NCBI RefSeq assembly: GCF_002584985.1
Contig: NZ_NUPZ01000023.1
Location: 215,999-279,998, forward strand
DNA: 64,000 nt
Direction of reading: 5' to 3'
Source of the DNA: Bacillus sp. AFS029637
GTDB taxonomy: Bacteria; Bacillota; Bacilli; Bacillales; Bacillaceae_G
A program made the translations under genes and the position numbers. Under the pieces are notes generated by a model that did no database searches, was not told the origin of the DNA, and worked only from the letters and a program-made list of their open reading frames with translations. Shown one piece after another: positions 35,450-47,281 of the stretch; the first letter of the stretch is position 1, and every line of letters begins with the position of its first letter.

Positions 35450-35550
35450 ATAAGGTGAAACTAGGGTTAGTGGGAAGTCTATTTTCCGTTAATAGTTAGT
35501 CTTCAGCTATCGAGCTTTTGTGGGACTACCCGTTAAAGCGGAATGAAATA
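35450..35550 (-). repeat. Diverged bcr1-related repeat in the nucleotidase leader
   Basis: Read on the minus strand it starts ATTCCGCTTTAACGGGTAGT and ends CCCACTAACCCTAGTTTCACCTTAT, matching both ends of the element at 12546-12710. The middle differs and is shorter (about 100 bp in total). It lies between promoter and gene and so is transcribed. Confidence 0.6.
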
Positions 35551-35645
35551 AAAATCGAATCTCTACTAGAAGAAAAAAATATGAGGTTAGAGATAGATAG
35601 AGATTTATTTCATTATATTGGGTAATTGTATAAGGGGGATTTTTT

Positions 35646-37955
35646 GTGAAAAAGTCAAAAAAAATGCTAGCTGGAGCAACTCTTGCTATTGGTGTGATAG
35701 CGCCACAAGTGTTGCCAACAACGGCTTATGCGGATGAGAAAACTGGGGAGAGTACAGTTAACTTACGAATTTTAGAAACATCAGATATTCACGTTAACTT
35801 AATGAATTACGATTATTATCAAACGAAAACAGATAATAAAGTAGGTCTCGTACAAACTGCAACACTTGTTAATAAAGCGCGTGAAGAAGCGAAAAATTCT
35901 GTCCTATTTGATGATGGGGATGCATTACAAGGGACGCCGCTTGGAGATTACGTAGCGAATAAAATAAATGATCCGAAGAAGCCTGTGGATCCTAATTATG
36001 TACATCCATTATATCGTTTAATGAATTTAATGAAGTATGACGTCATCTCTCTTGGGAATCATGAATTCAATTATGGTTTAGATTACTTAAACAAAGTGAT
36101 TAGTAAAACAGAGTTCCCGGTTATTAACTCGAACGTCTATAAAGACGACAAAGATAATAATGAAGAGAATGACCAAAATTACTTTAAACCATATCATATT
36201 TTTGAAAAAGAAGTAGAAGATGAAGCTGGTCAAAAACAAAAAGTGAAAATTGGGGTAATGGGATTTGTTCCACCTCAAGTTATGAATTGGGATAAAGCAA
36301 ATTTAGAAGGAAAAGTAAAAGCGAAAGATATTGTTGAAACAGCGAAAAAAATGGTACCAAAAATGAAAGCAGAAGGTGCAGATGTTATTGTTGCACTAGC
36401 TCATTCAGGTGTTGATAAGAGTGGATACAACGTTGGAATGGAAAACGCGTCGTATTATTTAACAGAGGTTCCTGGTGTAGATGCAGTATTAATGGGACAT
36501 TCACATACAGAAGTGAAGGATGTATTTAATGGTGTTCCAGTTGTAATGCCTGGTGTCTTTGGAAGTAACTTAGGTATTATTGATATGCAATTGAAAAAGG
36601 TAAACGGAAAATGGGAAGTGCAAAAAGAGCAGTCGAAGCCACAACTTCGTCCGATTGCTGATAGTAAAGGAAACCCATTAGTACAATCTGATCAAAAATT
36701 AGTTAATGAAATTAAAGATGATCATCAAGCGACAATTGATTATGTGAATACAGCGGTAGGAAAAACAACAGCGCCAATTAATAGTTATTTCTCATTAGTA
36801 CAAGATGATCCGTCTGTACAACTTGTAACAAATGCCCAAAAATGGTATGTAGAAAAGTTATTTGCTGAAAATGGACAATATAGTAAATATAAAGGAATCC
36901 CAGTTTTATCTGCAGGAGCACCATTTAAAGCGGGTGGACGAAACGGGGCTACCTATTATACTGATATTCCAGCTGGAACGTTAGCGATTAAAAACGTTGC
37001 AGATTTATACGTATATCCAAATACGTTATATGCTGTAAAAGTAAATGGGGCACAAGTGAAAGAATGGCTTGAAATGTCTGCAGGTCAGTTTAATCAAATT
37101 GATCCAAAGAAAACAGAAGAACAGCCATTAGTAAATATAGGATATCCTACATATAACTTTGATATTTTAGATGGCTTAAAATACGAAATTGATGTAACAC
37201 AACCGGCAAAATACGATAAAGATGGAAAAGTTGTAAATGCAAATACGAATCGTATTATAAATATGACATATGAAGGTAAGCCTGTAGCTGACAATCAAGA
37301 GTTCATCGTTGCTACAAATAACTATCGTGGAAGTAGCCAAACGTTCCCTGGTGTAAGTAAAGGGGAAGTTGTATACCAATCACAAGATGAAACACGTCAA
37401 ATCATTGTGAAGTATATGCAAGAAACACCAGTTATTGATCCAGCAGCAGATCAAAATTGGACGTTCAAACCGATTGTTGCAGATAAATTGAATACAACAT
37501 TTGATTCTTCACCAAATGCCCAAAAGTATATAAAGAAAGATGGGAAAATATCATATGTTGGACCATCTGAAAACGAATTTGCTAAATATGCAATTGATAT
37601 AACGAAGAAGAATGATGATAAGGAAACTGGTGGAGAGAATCCAACGACACCACCAACAGGTGAGGGCAATAATGGAGAGAATCCAACGACACCGCCAACA
37701 GGTGAAGGTAATAATGGAGAAAATCCAACGACACCACCAACGGATGAAGGTAATAATGGAAATAACGCAGGAACTGGACAAACGGATAATCAAGATACAA
37801 AAGAAACAACTGTAAGTGAAAATAAAGAAGCAGATAAAGAGGAACGTGATTTACCGAAAACAGGTGCAAGCGTTGCTTCTACAATCGGAGCAGGTCTGGC
37901 TTTTGTTGGTGCGGGACTACTTATGTTATTTAGAAGAAAGAAAGCGAATAGATAG
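35646..37955 (+). CDS. Cell-wall-anchored 2',3'-cyclic nucleotide phosphodiesterase / nucleotidase
   Basis: A 769-residue surface enzyme. Signal peptide (about residues 1-29, ending TTAYA); metallophosphatase domain with LETSDIHVNL, DDGDALQGTP, GNHEFNYG, ALAHSG and GHSHTEV metal ligands; a 5'-nucleotidase C-terminal domain (about 360-600); three 14-residue repeats (37635-37760); then LPKTG at residues 736-740, a hydrophobic helix and RRKK, the sortase signal. It should release phosphate and nucleosides from extracellular nucleotides. GTG start after AAGGGGG. Pho-box-like repeats in the promoter fit phosphate-starvation control. Confidence 0.92.
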   Translation: MKKSKKMLAGATLAIGVIAPQVLPTTAYADEKTGESTVNLRILETSDIHVNLMNYDYYQTKTDNKVGLVQTATLVNKAREEAKNSVLFDDGDALQGTPLGDYVANKINDPKKPVDPNYVHPLYRLMNLMKYDVISLGNHEFNYGLDYLNKVISKTEFPVINSNVYKDDKDNNEENDQNYFKPYHIFEKEVEDEAGQKQKVKIGVMGFVPPQVMNWDKANLEGKVKAKDIVETAKKMVPKMKAEGADVIVALAHSGVDKSGYNVGMENASYYLTEVPGVDAVLMGHSHTEVKDVFNGVPVVMPGVFGSNLGIIDMQLKKVNGKWEVQKEQSKPQLRPIADSKGNPLVQSDQKLVNEIKDDHQATIDYVNTAVGKTTAPINSYFSLVQDDPSVQLVTNAQKWYVEKLFAENGQYSKYKGIPVLSAGAPFKAGGRNGATYYTDIPAGTLAIKNVADLYVYPNTLYAVKVNGAQVKEWLEMSAGQFNQIDPKKTEEQPLVNIGYPTYNFDILDGLKYEIDVTQPAKYDKDGKVVNANTNRIINMTYEGKPVADNQEFIVATNNYRGSSQTFPGVSKGEVVYQSQDETRQIIVKYMQETPVIDPAADQNWTFKPIVADKLNTTFDSSPNAQKYIKKDGKISYVGPSENEFAKYAIDITKKNDDKETGGENPTTPPTGEGNNGENPTTPPTGEGNNGENPTTPPTDEGNNGNNAGTGQTDNQDTKETTVSENKEADKEERDLPKTGASVASTIGAGLAFVGAGLLMLFRRKKANR
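37635..37760 (+). repeat. Three 42-bp tandem repeats within the nucleotidase gene
   Basis: Units at 37635-37676, 37677-37718 and 37719-37760 each encode ENPTTPPTGEGNNG (the third has D for G). They form a Pro/Thr/Gly-rich wall-spanning linker. Confidence 0.92.
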
Positions 37956-37966
37956 TAGAGGAATAT

Positions 37967-37999
37967 AAAAAGGATTACCTTAATTGGTAATCCTTTTTA
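37967..37999 (+). terminator. Bidirectional terminator between nucleotidase and nhaC
   Basis: AAAAAGGATTACC / GGTAATCCTTTTT with a 6-nt loop. Confidence 0.92.
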
Positions 38000-38001
38000 T
38001 A

Positions 38002-39375
38002 TTATGAAACTGGTACTGTTTTTTCTTTCTTCCATGAAAGGCCAAATCCAGTAAAACCAACGATAATCGTTACGACTGGACAAGCTAGACAGAAGATTGC
38101 GTATGGAACATAATCGAGTGTTGGGACGCTGAGGACGTTTGTTAGGAATACGCCACTTACACCCCATGGTACGAGCGGATTAATTACTGTACCAGCATCT
38201 TCTAATACTCGTGATAAATTACGACGTTCTAAACCGACTTCATCGTATTTGTTAGCGAATGCTTGCCCTGTTAAAACGATTGATAAGTATTGTTCGCCAA
38301 GTAAGAAGTTTACACCAATTGCAGTTGAAGCAGTAGAAATAATTAAGCGTGTACTAGTTTTTACGAAGCTAGAGATGATATTCATTAGCTGCGTGATAAT
38401 ACCCATTCCTTGTAATAAACCTCCCATACAAAGAGCTAGGAAAATAAGAGCAATTGACATCATCATACTTTGTAAACCGCCGCGAGATAATAAGCTATCA
38501 ATATCTTTTATACCAGTTTTAGAAACGTAACCGTCTTGCATAATTTTCATTAAATCAGCTAAAGAAGTGCTCGGTTTAAAAATAAAGAGAATAATAATCC
38601 CTACTACGATTCCTGCAAGTAATGTTGGAACTGCTGGAACCTTTTTAAATGCGAATAGGAACAGTAATAAAATAGGAATAAGAGTGACGATAGAAATCGT
38701 TGCATTTTTTTCTAATGTAGTAATAAATGCTGAGAAATCAACGTTTCCACCAGATCCACTTCCTAAAATGAAATATGCAATAAAAGCAATAATGAAAGCT
38801 GGAATTGTCGTCCAAAGCATGTTACGAATATGTTCAAATAAATCTACACCGGTTACAGCAGGAGCTAAGTTTGTTGTATCAGATAAAGGAGACATTTTAT
38901 CTCCAAAGAATGCACCAGAAATAATTGCGCCAGCGATAAGAGCTGGGTCGTATCCAAGGGCAGTGCCCATTCCCATAAAGGCAAGACCTACAGTTGCAGC
39001 AGTTGTAAAGGCACTACCAATGCTTGTTCCAACAATGGCACAAACAACAAAAACAGTTGGAACGAAAATTTTTGGAGATACAAGTTGGAATCCGTATACC
39101 ATTAAAGTTGGAATTGTTCCAGCTGCGATCCAAACACTAATTAATACGCCTACAAGTAAGAAAATAAATATTGATGGAATACCAGCTGAAATACTGCTTA
39201 TCATTCCTTTTTCCATAGTAGACCAAGAGATTTTTTTTATAAATCCAAATGCTAATAAAAGAACGATACCAAATAAAATTGGGATGTGTGGTGAAACTTC
39301 TAATTGAATAACACTAAAACCAATACAGAAAAAGATAAAAATTGTTAAAAGAACAGATTCAATTTTTGAAACCAT
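38002..39375 (-). CDS. nhaC: NhaC-family Na+/H+ antiporter-like transporter, probably for tyrosine
   Basis: A 457-residue polytopic membrane protein with about eleven hydrophobic segments. Family motifs include GTSIGSAFTTAATVGLAFMGMG, GAIISGAFFGDKMSPLSDTTNLAPAV and LVPWGVSGVF. The family is named for Na+/H+ antiport, but members placed under tyrosine T-boxes have been proposed to import tyrosine. Here the leader is a T-box with a UAC (Tyr) specifier, which supports a tyrosine-linked role. AGGAGGGG precedes the ATG. Monocistronic. Confidence 0.87.
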   Translation of the reverse strand: MVSKIESVLLTIFIFFCIGFSVIQLEVSPHIPILFGIVLLLAFGFIKKISWSTMEKGMISSISAGIPSIFIFLLVGVLISVWIAAGTIPTLMVYGFQLVSPKIFVPTVFVVCAIVGTSIGSAFTTAATVGLAFMGMGTALGYDPALIAGAIISGAFFGDKMSPLSDTTNLAPAVTGVDLFEHIRNMLWTTIPAFIIAFIAYFILGSGSGGNVDFSAFITTLEKNATISIVTLIPILLLFLFAFKKVPAVPTLLAGIVVGIIILFIFKPSTSLADLMKIMQDGYVSKTGIKDIDSLLSRGGLQSMMMSIALIFLALCMGGLLQGMGIITQLMNIISSFVKTSTRLIISTASTAIGVNFLLGEQYLSIVLTGQAFANKYDEVGLERRNLSRVLEDAGTVINPLVPWGVSGVFLTNVLSVPTLDYVPYAIFCLACPVVTIIVGFTGFGLSWKKEKTVPVS

Positions 39376-39518
39376 TGTTTTCCCCTCCTAAATAATCTAA
39401 AATAGCTCTTTTTTATATAAAATTCGCCAATATTGTTTATTTCCTTCTAAATTTTAGAATTTTGCGACAAATCACCGGTAATTGTCAATATCTCAATATG
39501 ATACGGAAATGATTGGAT

Positions 39519-39553
39519 AAAAAAACGTCCCTGCATATAATTATGCAGGGACG
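39519..39553 (-). terminator. Second T-box-controlled terminator
   Basis: Minus-strand CGTCCCTGCATA / TATGCAGGGACG stem with T7. Its 5' arm can instead pair with the antiterminator at 39560-39575. Confidence 0.9.
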
Positions 39554-39600
39554 AAGAAATCGCGGTACCACCCTAGCTTGTGAAATGAATGTATCACAAA
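39554..39600 (-). promoter_or_regulatory. Second T-box antiterminator module without Stem I
   Basis: The T-box sequence TAGGGTGGTACCGCGA (39560-39575) is preceded by a Stem III-like hairpin (TTGTGA / TCACAA, 39578-39599). Only about 30 nt separate it from the first terminator, too little for a Stem I. It is a partial duplicate of the module at 39632-39715. Confidence 0.82.
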
Positions 39601-39631
39601 ATAAAGGGTCATATGATATGCGCTAATAAAA

Positions 39632-39885
39632 TAAAAACGCCCCTGCAATATATGCAGGGACGAAAAATTCGCGGTACCACCCTAAATTGTGAAACAGTGT
39701 CGTTTCACCACTCTTTAGACATAACGGTCTATAACCGTCTTTCACTACTCCTTACGTTTCGTAAAAGAAGCTCCAGGGGGTAATTCATAATTCGCTCTGT
39801 ACTGGTTCGCACCGACCACCAGCTCTCTGAAATCAGAAATCGAAATACTACTAAATCCTATCAACGCCGATTCATATGATGTTAG
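39632..39885 (-). promoter_or_regulatory. Tyrosine T-box riboswitch (full leader)
   Basis: On the minus strand: Stem I with AG-bulge/distal-loop sequence around 39795-39830, the specifier UAC at 39782-39780 followed six bases later by GAGC as in other T-boxes, a Stem III hairpin (GTGAAACGACAC...GTTTCAC), the T-box TAGGGTGGTACCGCGA (39669-39684) and a terminator CGTCCCTGCA / TGCAGGGGCG-T5 (39632-39662). Uncharged tRNA-Tyr should stabilise the antiterminator and allow nhaC transcription. Confidence 0.93.
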
Positions 39886-39891
39886 TTAAAT

Positions 39892-39920
39892 TTTTATCAT
39901 ATATTCGTCTTACATGTCAA
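39892..39920 (-). promoter_or_regulatory. Promoter of the T-box/nhaC transcript
   Basis: Minus-strand TTGACA (39915-39920), 17 bp, ATAAAA (39892-39897). Confidence 0.7.
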
Positions 39921-40014
39921 TAAAAATGTTTAATATTTTTTTAGGGAAATAAAGGAGAAAAGTTTTAATACTGCGAAAACGTGCGTTATAATGAATTTGA
40001 AAGGGGAGGAAAGA

Positions 40015-40371
40015 GTGAAGAAAAAAATAATTCTTTTTACCACCTTACTAGTCGTTGGAGGAAGTGCTGGAATTTACACAGCTTTTGCAGCTGAATCAGA
40101 GCAGTCAAAACAAAGTCAAACAAAGCAGTCAGAAGTGAAGAAAGTGAAAGAAACTGAAGAGAAGAAGTCGATGGAAAAAGCAGCTGCAAAACTCGGAGTT
40201 TCTACTGAAGGAAAGACAAAAGAAGAGATTACGAAAGAAGTAGACACGGCTAGGTTTGAGCAGCGCCATGAATTATTAATTGAGCATGCGAAGCAACTTG
40301 GAATTGATACAGAAGGAAAAAAAGATGAAGAGATTATTTTAGAAATTGGCAAGATACAACATGGAAAGTAG
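40015..40371 (+). CDS. Small secreted TEGK-repeat protein (paralogue A)
   Basis: A 118-residue protein with a signal peptide (residues 1-26, ending AFAA), a charged Lys/Glu/Gln linker and two repeats of the form A-x-x-L-G-(V/I)-x-TEGK-x-x-E-E-I, with TEGK at 64-67 and 99-102, a 35-residue period. GTG 40015 follows GGGGAGGAAAG; TATAAT (39987-39992) is upstream. No family name recognised. A protein with the same repeat and period lies at 46457-46777, on the other side of the biotin operon. Function unknown. Confidence 0.8.
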   Translation: MKKKIILFTTLLVVGGSAGIYTAFAAESEQSKQSQTKQSEVKKVKETEEKKSMEKAAAKLGVSTEGKTKEEITKEVDTARFEQRHELLIEHAKQLGIDTEGKKDEEIILEIGKIQHGK

Positions 40372-40405
40372 AACAACTTATCGTATGATAAGTTGTTCTT
40401 TTTTA
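40371..40405 (+). terminator. Terminator before the biotin operon
   Basis: GAACAACTTATC / GATAAGTTGTTC stem with a GTAT loop and T6. Confidence 0.92.
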
Positions 40406-40428
40406 AGAACTATTTGATTTAAAAATAA

Positions 40429-40480
40429 TTGACAGTCATTTAATTTTAATGTTAACTATATTTATAAACTAGTTAACATT
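40429..40480 (+). promoter_or_regulatory. Biotin operon promoter with BirA operator
   Basis: TTGACA (40429-40434), 17 bp, TTAACT (40452-40457). AATGTTAAC (40448-40456), 15 bp and GTTAACATT (40472-40480) form a perfect inverted repeat, the BirA-biotinyl-AMP operator, whose left half covers the -10. Confidence 0.93.
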
Positions 40481-40493
40481 AGGGGTGGCAATT

Positions 40494-43759
<3,266 letters not shown>

Positions 43760-43763
<4 letters not shown>

Positions 43764-44500
43764 AAGAGCTAAAGATTATTTTTATTCCTGGGTGGGGAAT
43801 GGAAGAAGGTGTTTGGACTTTAGTTCTACCGTACTTTAAAGAATATTCTGTTCGATGTATCAATTGGCGTAACGTGAAAGAACAAAGTGAATTTGCTGGG
43901 CGAATAATAGATGTAGCAAAGGATGAAAATGTAATTTTAGTTGGATGGTCACTAGGAGCGTTAGCGGCAGTTCAAGCTCATAAAAAGATTGAGGCGAAAG
44001 GTATTGTACTAATTGGTGGTACCGCTAAATTTACAAATACGAGCGACTATACGAGTGGATGGAATGATTTGCATGTAGAACGGCTGAAAAAGAATTTGGT
44101 GAGAAAGAAAGAAGATACGCTCAAGCGGTTCTATGAAAATATGTTTACAAAAAATGAGCTGAAGGAGAATACGAGTTTTGAAGAGATTGCGCTGCATTTT
44201 AAAGGAGACTCCATTCAGTCTTTACAATTAGGCTTAGATTATTTAATAGAAACAGATATGAGAAACGAATTAACAGATATCAAAGTCCCGTTGTTACTTC
44301 TTCATGGAGAGCAGGATGTGATATGTCCATTATCCGCAGCTCATAGTATGACAGAGAATACAAATGCTAAGCTAAAAATAGTAAGTGAGGCTGGACATGT
44401 GTTATGCGTAACGAATTTTGAATATTGCGCAAATGAAATCATTCAATTTGTAGAGGGGATACGACATGATCAACAAAACGTTACTACAAAAACGGTTTAA
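43760..44500 (+). CDS. bioH: Pimeloyl-ACP methyl ester esterase-like alpha/beta hydrolase
   Basis: A 246-residue alpha/beta hydrolase. [12 protein letters not shown] forms the oxyanion region, [12 protein letters not shown] carries the nucleophile Ser (about residue 64), with a C-terminal Asp ([11 protein letters not shown]) and His (SEAGHVLCV). In the BioC-BioH pathway it removes the methyl ester from pimeloyl-ACP. Placement between bioF and bioC supports that, although overall similarity to E. coli BioH looks modest. It overlaps bioC by 35 bp. Confidence 0.85.
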
Positions 44501-45275
44501 TGGGGCGGCTGTATCCTACGATCAATATGCAAATGTACAAAAAAAGATGGCACATTCGTTACTTTCTATATTGAAGCGGCGATATAGTGAAACATCATCG
44601 ATACGTATTTTAGAACTTGGATGCGGAACAGGTTATGTCACAGAGCAATTATCAGACTTATTTCCGAAAGCGCATATTACAGCTGTTGATTTTGCTGAAA
44701 GTATGATTGCAGTTGCGAAAACTAGACAAAACGTGAAAAATGTAACGTTTTACTGTGAGGATATCGAAAGATTACAACTTGAAGAAACATATGATGTCAT
44801 TATTTCGAATGCCACATTTCAATGGCTAAATGATTTAAAACAAGTGATAAGAAATTTATTTCATCATTTGTCTATAGATGGACTATTACTCTTTTCAACG
44901 TTTGGACATGAAACATTTCAAGAATTGCATGCTTCGTTCCAGCGGGCGAAAGAAGAAAAAAATATACAAAATGAAACAGTGATTGGTCAACGTTTTTATT
45001 CGAAAGATCAGTTGTTTCATATATGCAAGATAGAAACAGGGGATGTGCATGTTTCTGAAACATGTTACATAGAGCGTTTTACAGAAGTTAAGGAGTTTCT
45101 ACATTCTATTCGAAAAGTAGGAGCGACCAATAGTAATGAAGAGTCTTACTGTCAAAGTCCTTCACTCTTTCGTACGATGCTTCGTATATACGAAAGAGAC
45201 TTCACGGAAAAAGAAGGGATAATGGCAACGTATCATGCTTTATTTGTGCATATAACAAAAGAGGGGAAGAGATGA
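44466..45275 (+). CDS. bioC: Malonyl-ACP O-methyltransferase
   Basis: A 269-residue SAM-dependent methyltransferase. Motif I ILELGCGTGYVTEQL (about residues 47-61), AVDFAESMI and the motif IV region DVIISNATFQWL are the BioC pattern. It methylates malonyl-ACP to disguise it as a fatty-acid primer, starting pimelate synthesis. BioC of B. cereus is a biochemically studied member. ATG 44466 lies inside bioH; bioB starts one base after its stop codon. Confidence 0.93.
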   Translation: MINKTLLQKRFNGAAVSYDQYANVQKKMAHSLLSILKRRYSETSSIRILELGCGTGYVTEQLSDLFPKAHITAVDFAESMIAVAKTRQNVKNVTFYCEDIERLQLEETYDVIISNATFQWLNDLKQVIRNLFHHLSIDGLLLFSTFGHETFQELHASFQRAKEEKNIQNETVIGQRFYSKDQLFHICKIETGDVHVSETCYIERFTEVKEFLHSIRKVGATNSNEESYCQSPSLFRTMLRIYERDFTEKEGIMATYHALFVHITKEGKR

Positions 45276-45276
45276 A

Positions 45277-46275
45277 ATGAAACAAGTACAAACAAAAAGG
45301 GATTGGAAGAAACTTGCATACGACGTAGTAGAAGAGAAAATGATTACGAAAGAAGATGCAATAGCGATATTAGAGGCTGACGATACAGAGGTTTTAGAAA
45401 TTATGAATGCAGCTTATATTATCCGCCATCATCACTTTGGTAAAAAAATAAAATTAAACATGATTATTAATACGAAATCTGGATTATGTCCTGAAGATTG
45501 TGGGTATTGTTCACAGTCTATTATTTCAGAAGCACCGATTGATAAATATGCATGGTTAACGCAGGAAAAGATTGTAGAAGGGGCGCATGAAGCGATTCGC
45601 CGTAAAGCGGGTACATATTGTATTGTAGCATCTGGTCGTCGTCCGACGGATAAAGAAGTAAATCATGTAATTGGAGCCGTTAAAGAGATTCGTGATACGA
45701 CAGATTTGAAGATTTGTTGTTGTTTAGGTTTCTTAAATGAAGATCAAGCAGGACGCTTAGCGGAAGCAGGCGTACATCGTTATAACCATAACTTAAATAC
45801 GCACGCAAACAATTATGATAGCATTTGCTCAACGCATACGTATGACGATCGTGTTGATACAGTTCAAAAAGCGAAACAAGCTGGTATTTCACCATGCTCT
45901 GGGGCGATTTTTGGAATGGGAGAGACAATAGAAGAGCGTGCTGAAATTGCATTTGAATTACAACGTATAGATGCAGATTCAATTCCATGTAATTTCCTTG
46001 TGGCTGTAAAGGGAACGCCGCTTGAAGGACAAAAAGAGTTAACACCTGTAGAATGTTTAAAGGTGCTGGCGATGATGCGTTTTGTAAACCCAACAAAAGA
46101 AATTCGTATTTCAGGAGGACGCGAAATCAATTTGCGATCTGTACAGCCGCTCGGTTTATTTGCAGCAAATTCTATCTTTGTTGGCGATTACTTAACGACA
46201 GCTGGGCAAGAGCCGACTGCGGACTGGGGTATGATAGAAGATTTAGGATTCGAAATTGAGGAATGTGCATTATAA
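45277..46275 (+). CDS. bioB: Biotin synthase
   Basis: A 332-residue radical SAM enzyme inserting sulfur into dethiobiotin. The 4Fe-4S cysteines are in SGLCPEDCGYCSQS (CxxxCxxC, about residues 70-77); YNHNLNTHANNYDSIC and the ISGGREINLR arginine motif near the 2Fe-2S site are present. Last gene of the operon; GAGGGGAAGAG precedes the ATG. Confidence 0.96.
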   Translation: MKQVQTKRDWKKLAYDVVEEKMITKEDAIAILEADDTEVLEIMNAAYIIRHHHFGKKIKLNMIINTKSGLCPEDCGYCSQSIISEAPIDKYAWLTQEKIVEGAHEAIRRKAGTYCIVASGRRPTDKEVNHVIGAVKEIRDTTDLKICCCLGFLNEDQAGRLAEAGVHRYNHNLNTHANNYDSICSTHTYDDRVDTVQKAKQAGISPCSGAIFGMGETIEERAEIAFELQRIDADSIPCNFLVAVKGTPLEGQKELTPVECLKVLAMMRFVNPTKEIRISGGREINLRSVQPLGLFAANSIFVGDYLTTAGQEPTADWGMIEDLGFEIEECAL

Positions 46276-46282
46276 GATAGAG

Positions 46283-46317
46283 AAAAAGCAAACTTGTAAA
46301 AGAGTTTGCTTTTTTTG
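46283..46317 (+). terminator. Terminator of the biotin operon
   Basis: AAAAAGCAAACT / AGTTTGCTTTTT stem with an 8-nt loop and T-run. Confidence 0.9.
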
Positions 46318-46410
46318 TAAATAAAATGTAATAAATAGTTGGGAACGCTTGATACTATTGGTTTTTGAGCGAAAAAAATAATTTTGGTGGACGAATTTTC
46401 CAAGCATTAG

Positions 46411-46439
46411 TTGTACATAGTAAATATGTAATTTATATT
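46411..46439 (+). promoter_or_regulatory. Promoter of paralogue B gene
   Basis: TTGTAC (46411-46416), 17 bp, TATATT (46434-46439), with a very short leader. Confidence 0.6.
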
Positions 46440-46456
46440 GGGTTGGAGGATTTTAC

Positions 46457-46777
46457 ATGTACAAATACATATTAGCGATTATGACTTGTCTAATTTTAAT
46501 AAAAGCAATAAGTGCTGATCCAGTTAAGGCCGCCGAAAATCCTGAACAAAAAGAAATGCAACAAAGAATTGAACAACATTTTCGAACGAAAGCAGAACAT
46601 TTTGGCTTGAAAACGGAAGGGAAAGATTTAAAAGAAGTACGAAAAGAAATTACTATTATAGAAGAAGCGAAAAAAAGAGAGAATGTATGGAGAACAGCGC
46701 AAACTCTTCGTATACAAACAGAAGGGAAAACGATGGATGAATTAATACAAGATGTACGGAAAAAGGTAAGGAAATAA
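46457..46777 (+). CDS. Small secreted TEGK-repeat protein (paralogue B)
   Basis: A 106-residue protein with a signal peptide (about residues 1-26, ending VKAA) and two repeats with TEGK at residues 53-56 and 88-91, exactly 35 apart as in the protein at 40015-40371. Between repeats the sequence is helical and highly charged. GGTTGGAGG precedes the ATG. Unlike paralogue A it lacks the long Gln/Ser linker. It has its own promoter and terminator, so it is not part of the biotin operon. Function unknown. Confidence 0.78.
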   Translation: MYKYILAIMTCLILIKAISADPVKAAENPEQKEMQQRIEQHFRTKAEHFGLKTEGKDLKEVRKEITIIEEAKKRENVWRTAQTLRIQTEGKTMDELIQDVRKKVRK

Positions 46778-46804
46778 AAAAAGAGGCCGTAGCCTCTTTT
46801 TTTA
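46776..46804 (-). terminator. Bidirectional terminator, paralogue B / rib operon
   Basis: AAAAAAAGAGGC / GCCTCTTTTTTT with a CGTA loop, between convergent units. Confidence 0.93.
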
Positions 46805-47263
46805 TGCCCATTGTTTTGATAAGTGAGCCATTTCAATTGCAGCAACTGCTGATTCATAGCCTTTATTACCAGCTTTTGTACCTGCACGTTCAATCGCTTG
46901 TTCAATTGTTTCTGTCGTTAATACACCGAAAATAACTGGTATGTCTGTTTGTAGTGATAAAGATGCAACACCTTTTGCTACTTCATTACAAACGTAATCG
47001 TAATGCGTTGTAGCACCTCGAATTACAGTACCTAACGTAATAACAGCATCATACTTTCCGCTATTAGCCATCTTTTTAGCGATTAAAGGAATTTCAAATG
47101 CACCAGGAACCCATGCAACATCAATATCGTTTTCTTCTACACCGTGACGCTTTAATCCGTCTAAAGCACCGCCGAGTAACTTGCTTGTAATAAATTCATT
47201 AAAACGTCCAACAACAACCCCAACTTTTAAACCTGTACCAACTAAATGACCTTCGAATACCAT
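46802..47263 (-). CDS. ribH: 6,7-Dimethyl-8-ribityllumazine synthase
   Basis: A 153-residue subunit that condenses ribityl-aminouracil with dihydroxybutanone phosphate; the family forms icosahedral shells. [45 protein letters not shown] (with catalytic His) and [13 protein letters not shown] are diagnostic. Last gene of the rib operon, 18 bp after ribBA. Confidence 0.95.
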
Positions 47264-47281
47264 AATAAATCTCTCCCTTAA

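Noticed and set aside
37635-37760. Short regular repeats considered as a CRISPR array
   Set aside because: Units are contiguous, in frame, without spacers, and encode a protein linker.
38567-39307. 246-codon plus-strand open frame opposite nhaC
   Set aside because: Antisense to a well-matched transporter gene; no ribosome-binding site, no recognisable motif, composition mirrors the transmembrane codons opposite.
39519-39662. Two similar hairpins considered as a transposon or plain double terminator
   Set aside because: Both carry the GGTGGTACCGCG T-box sequence; they are regulatory modules of the nhaC leader.
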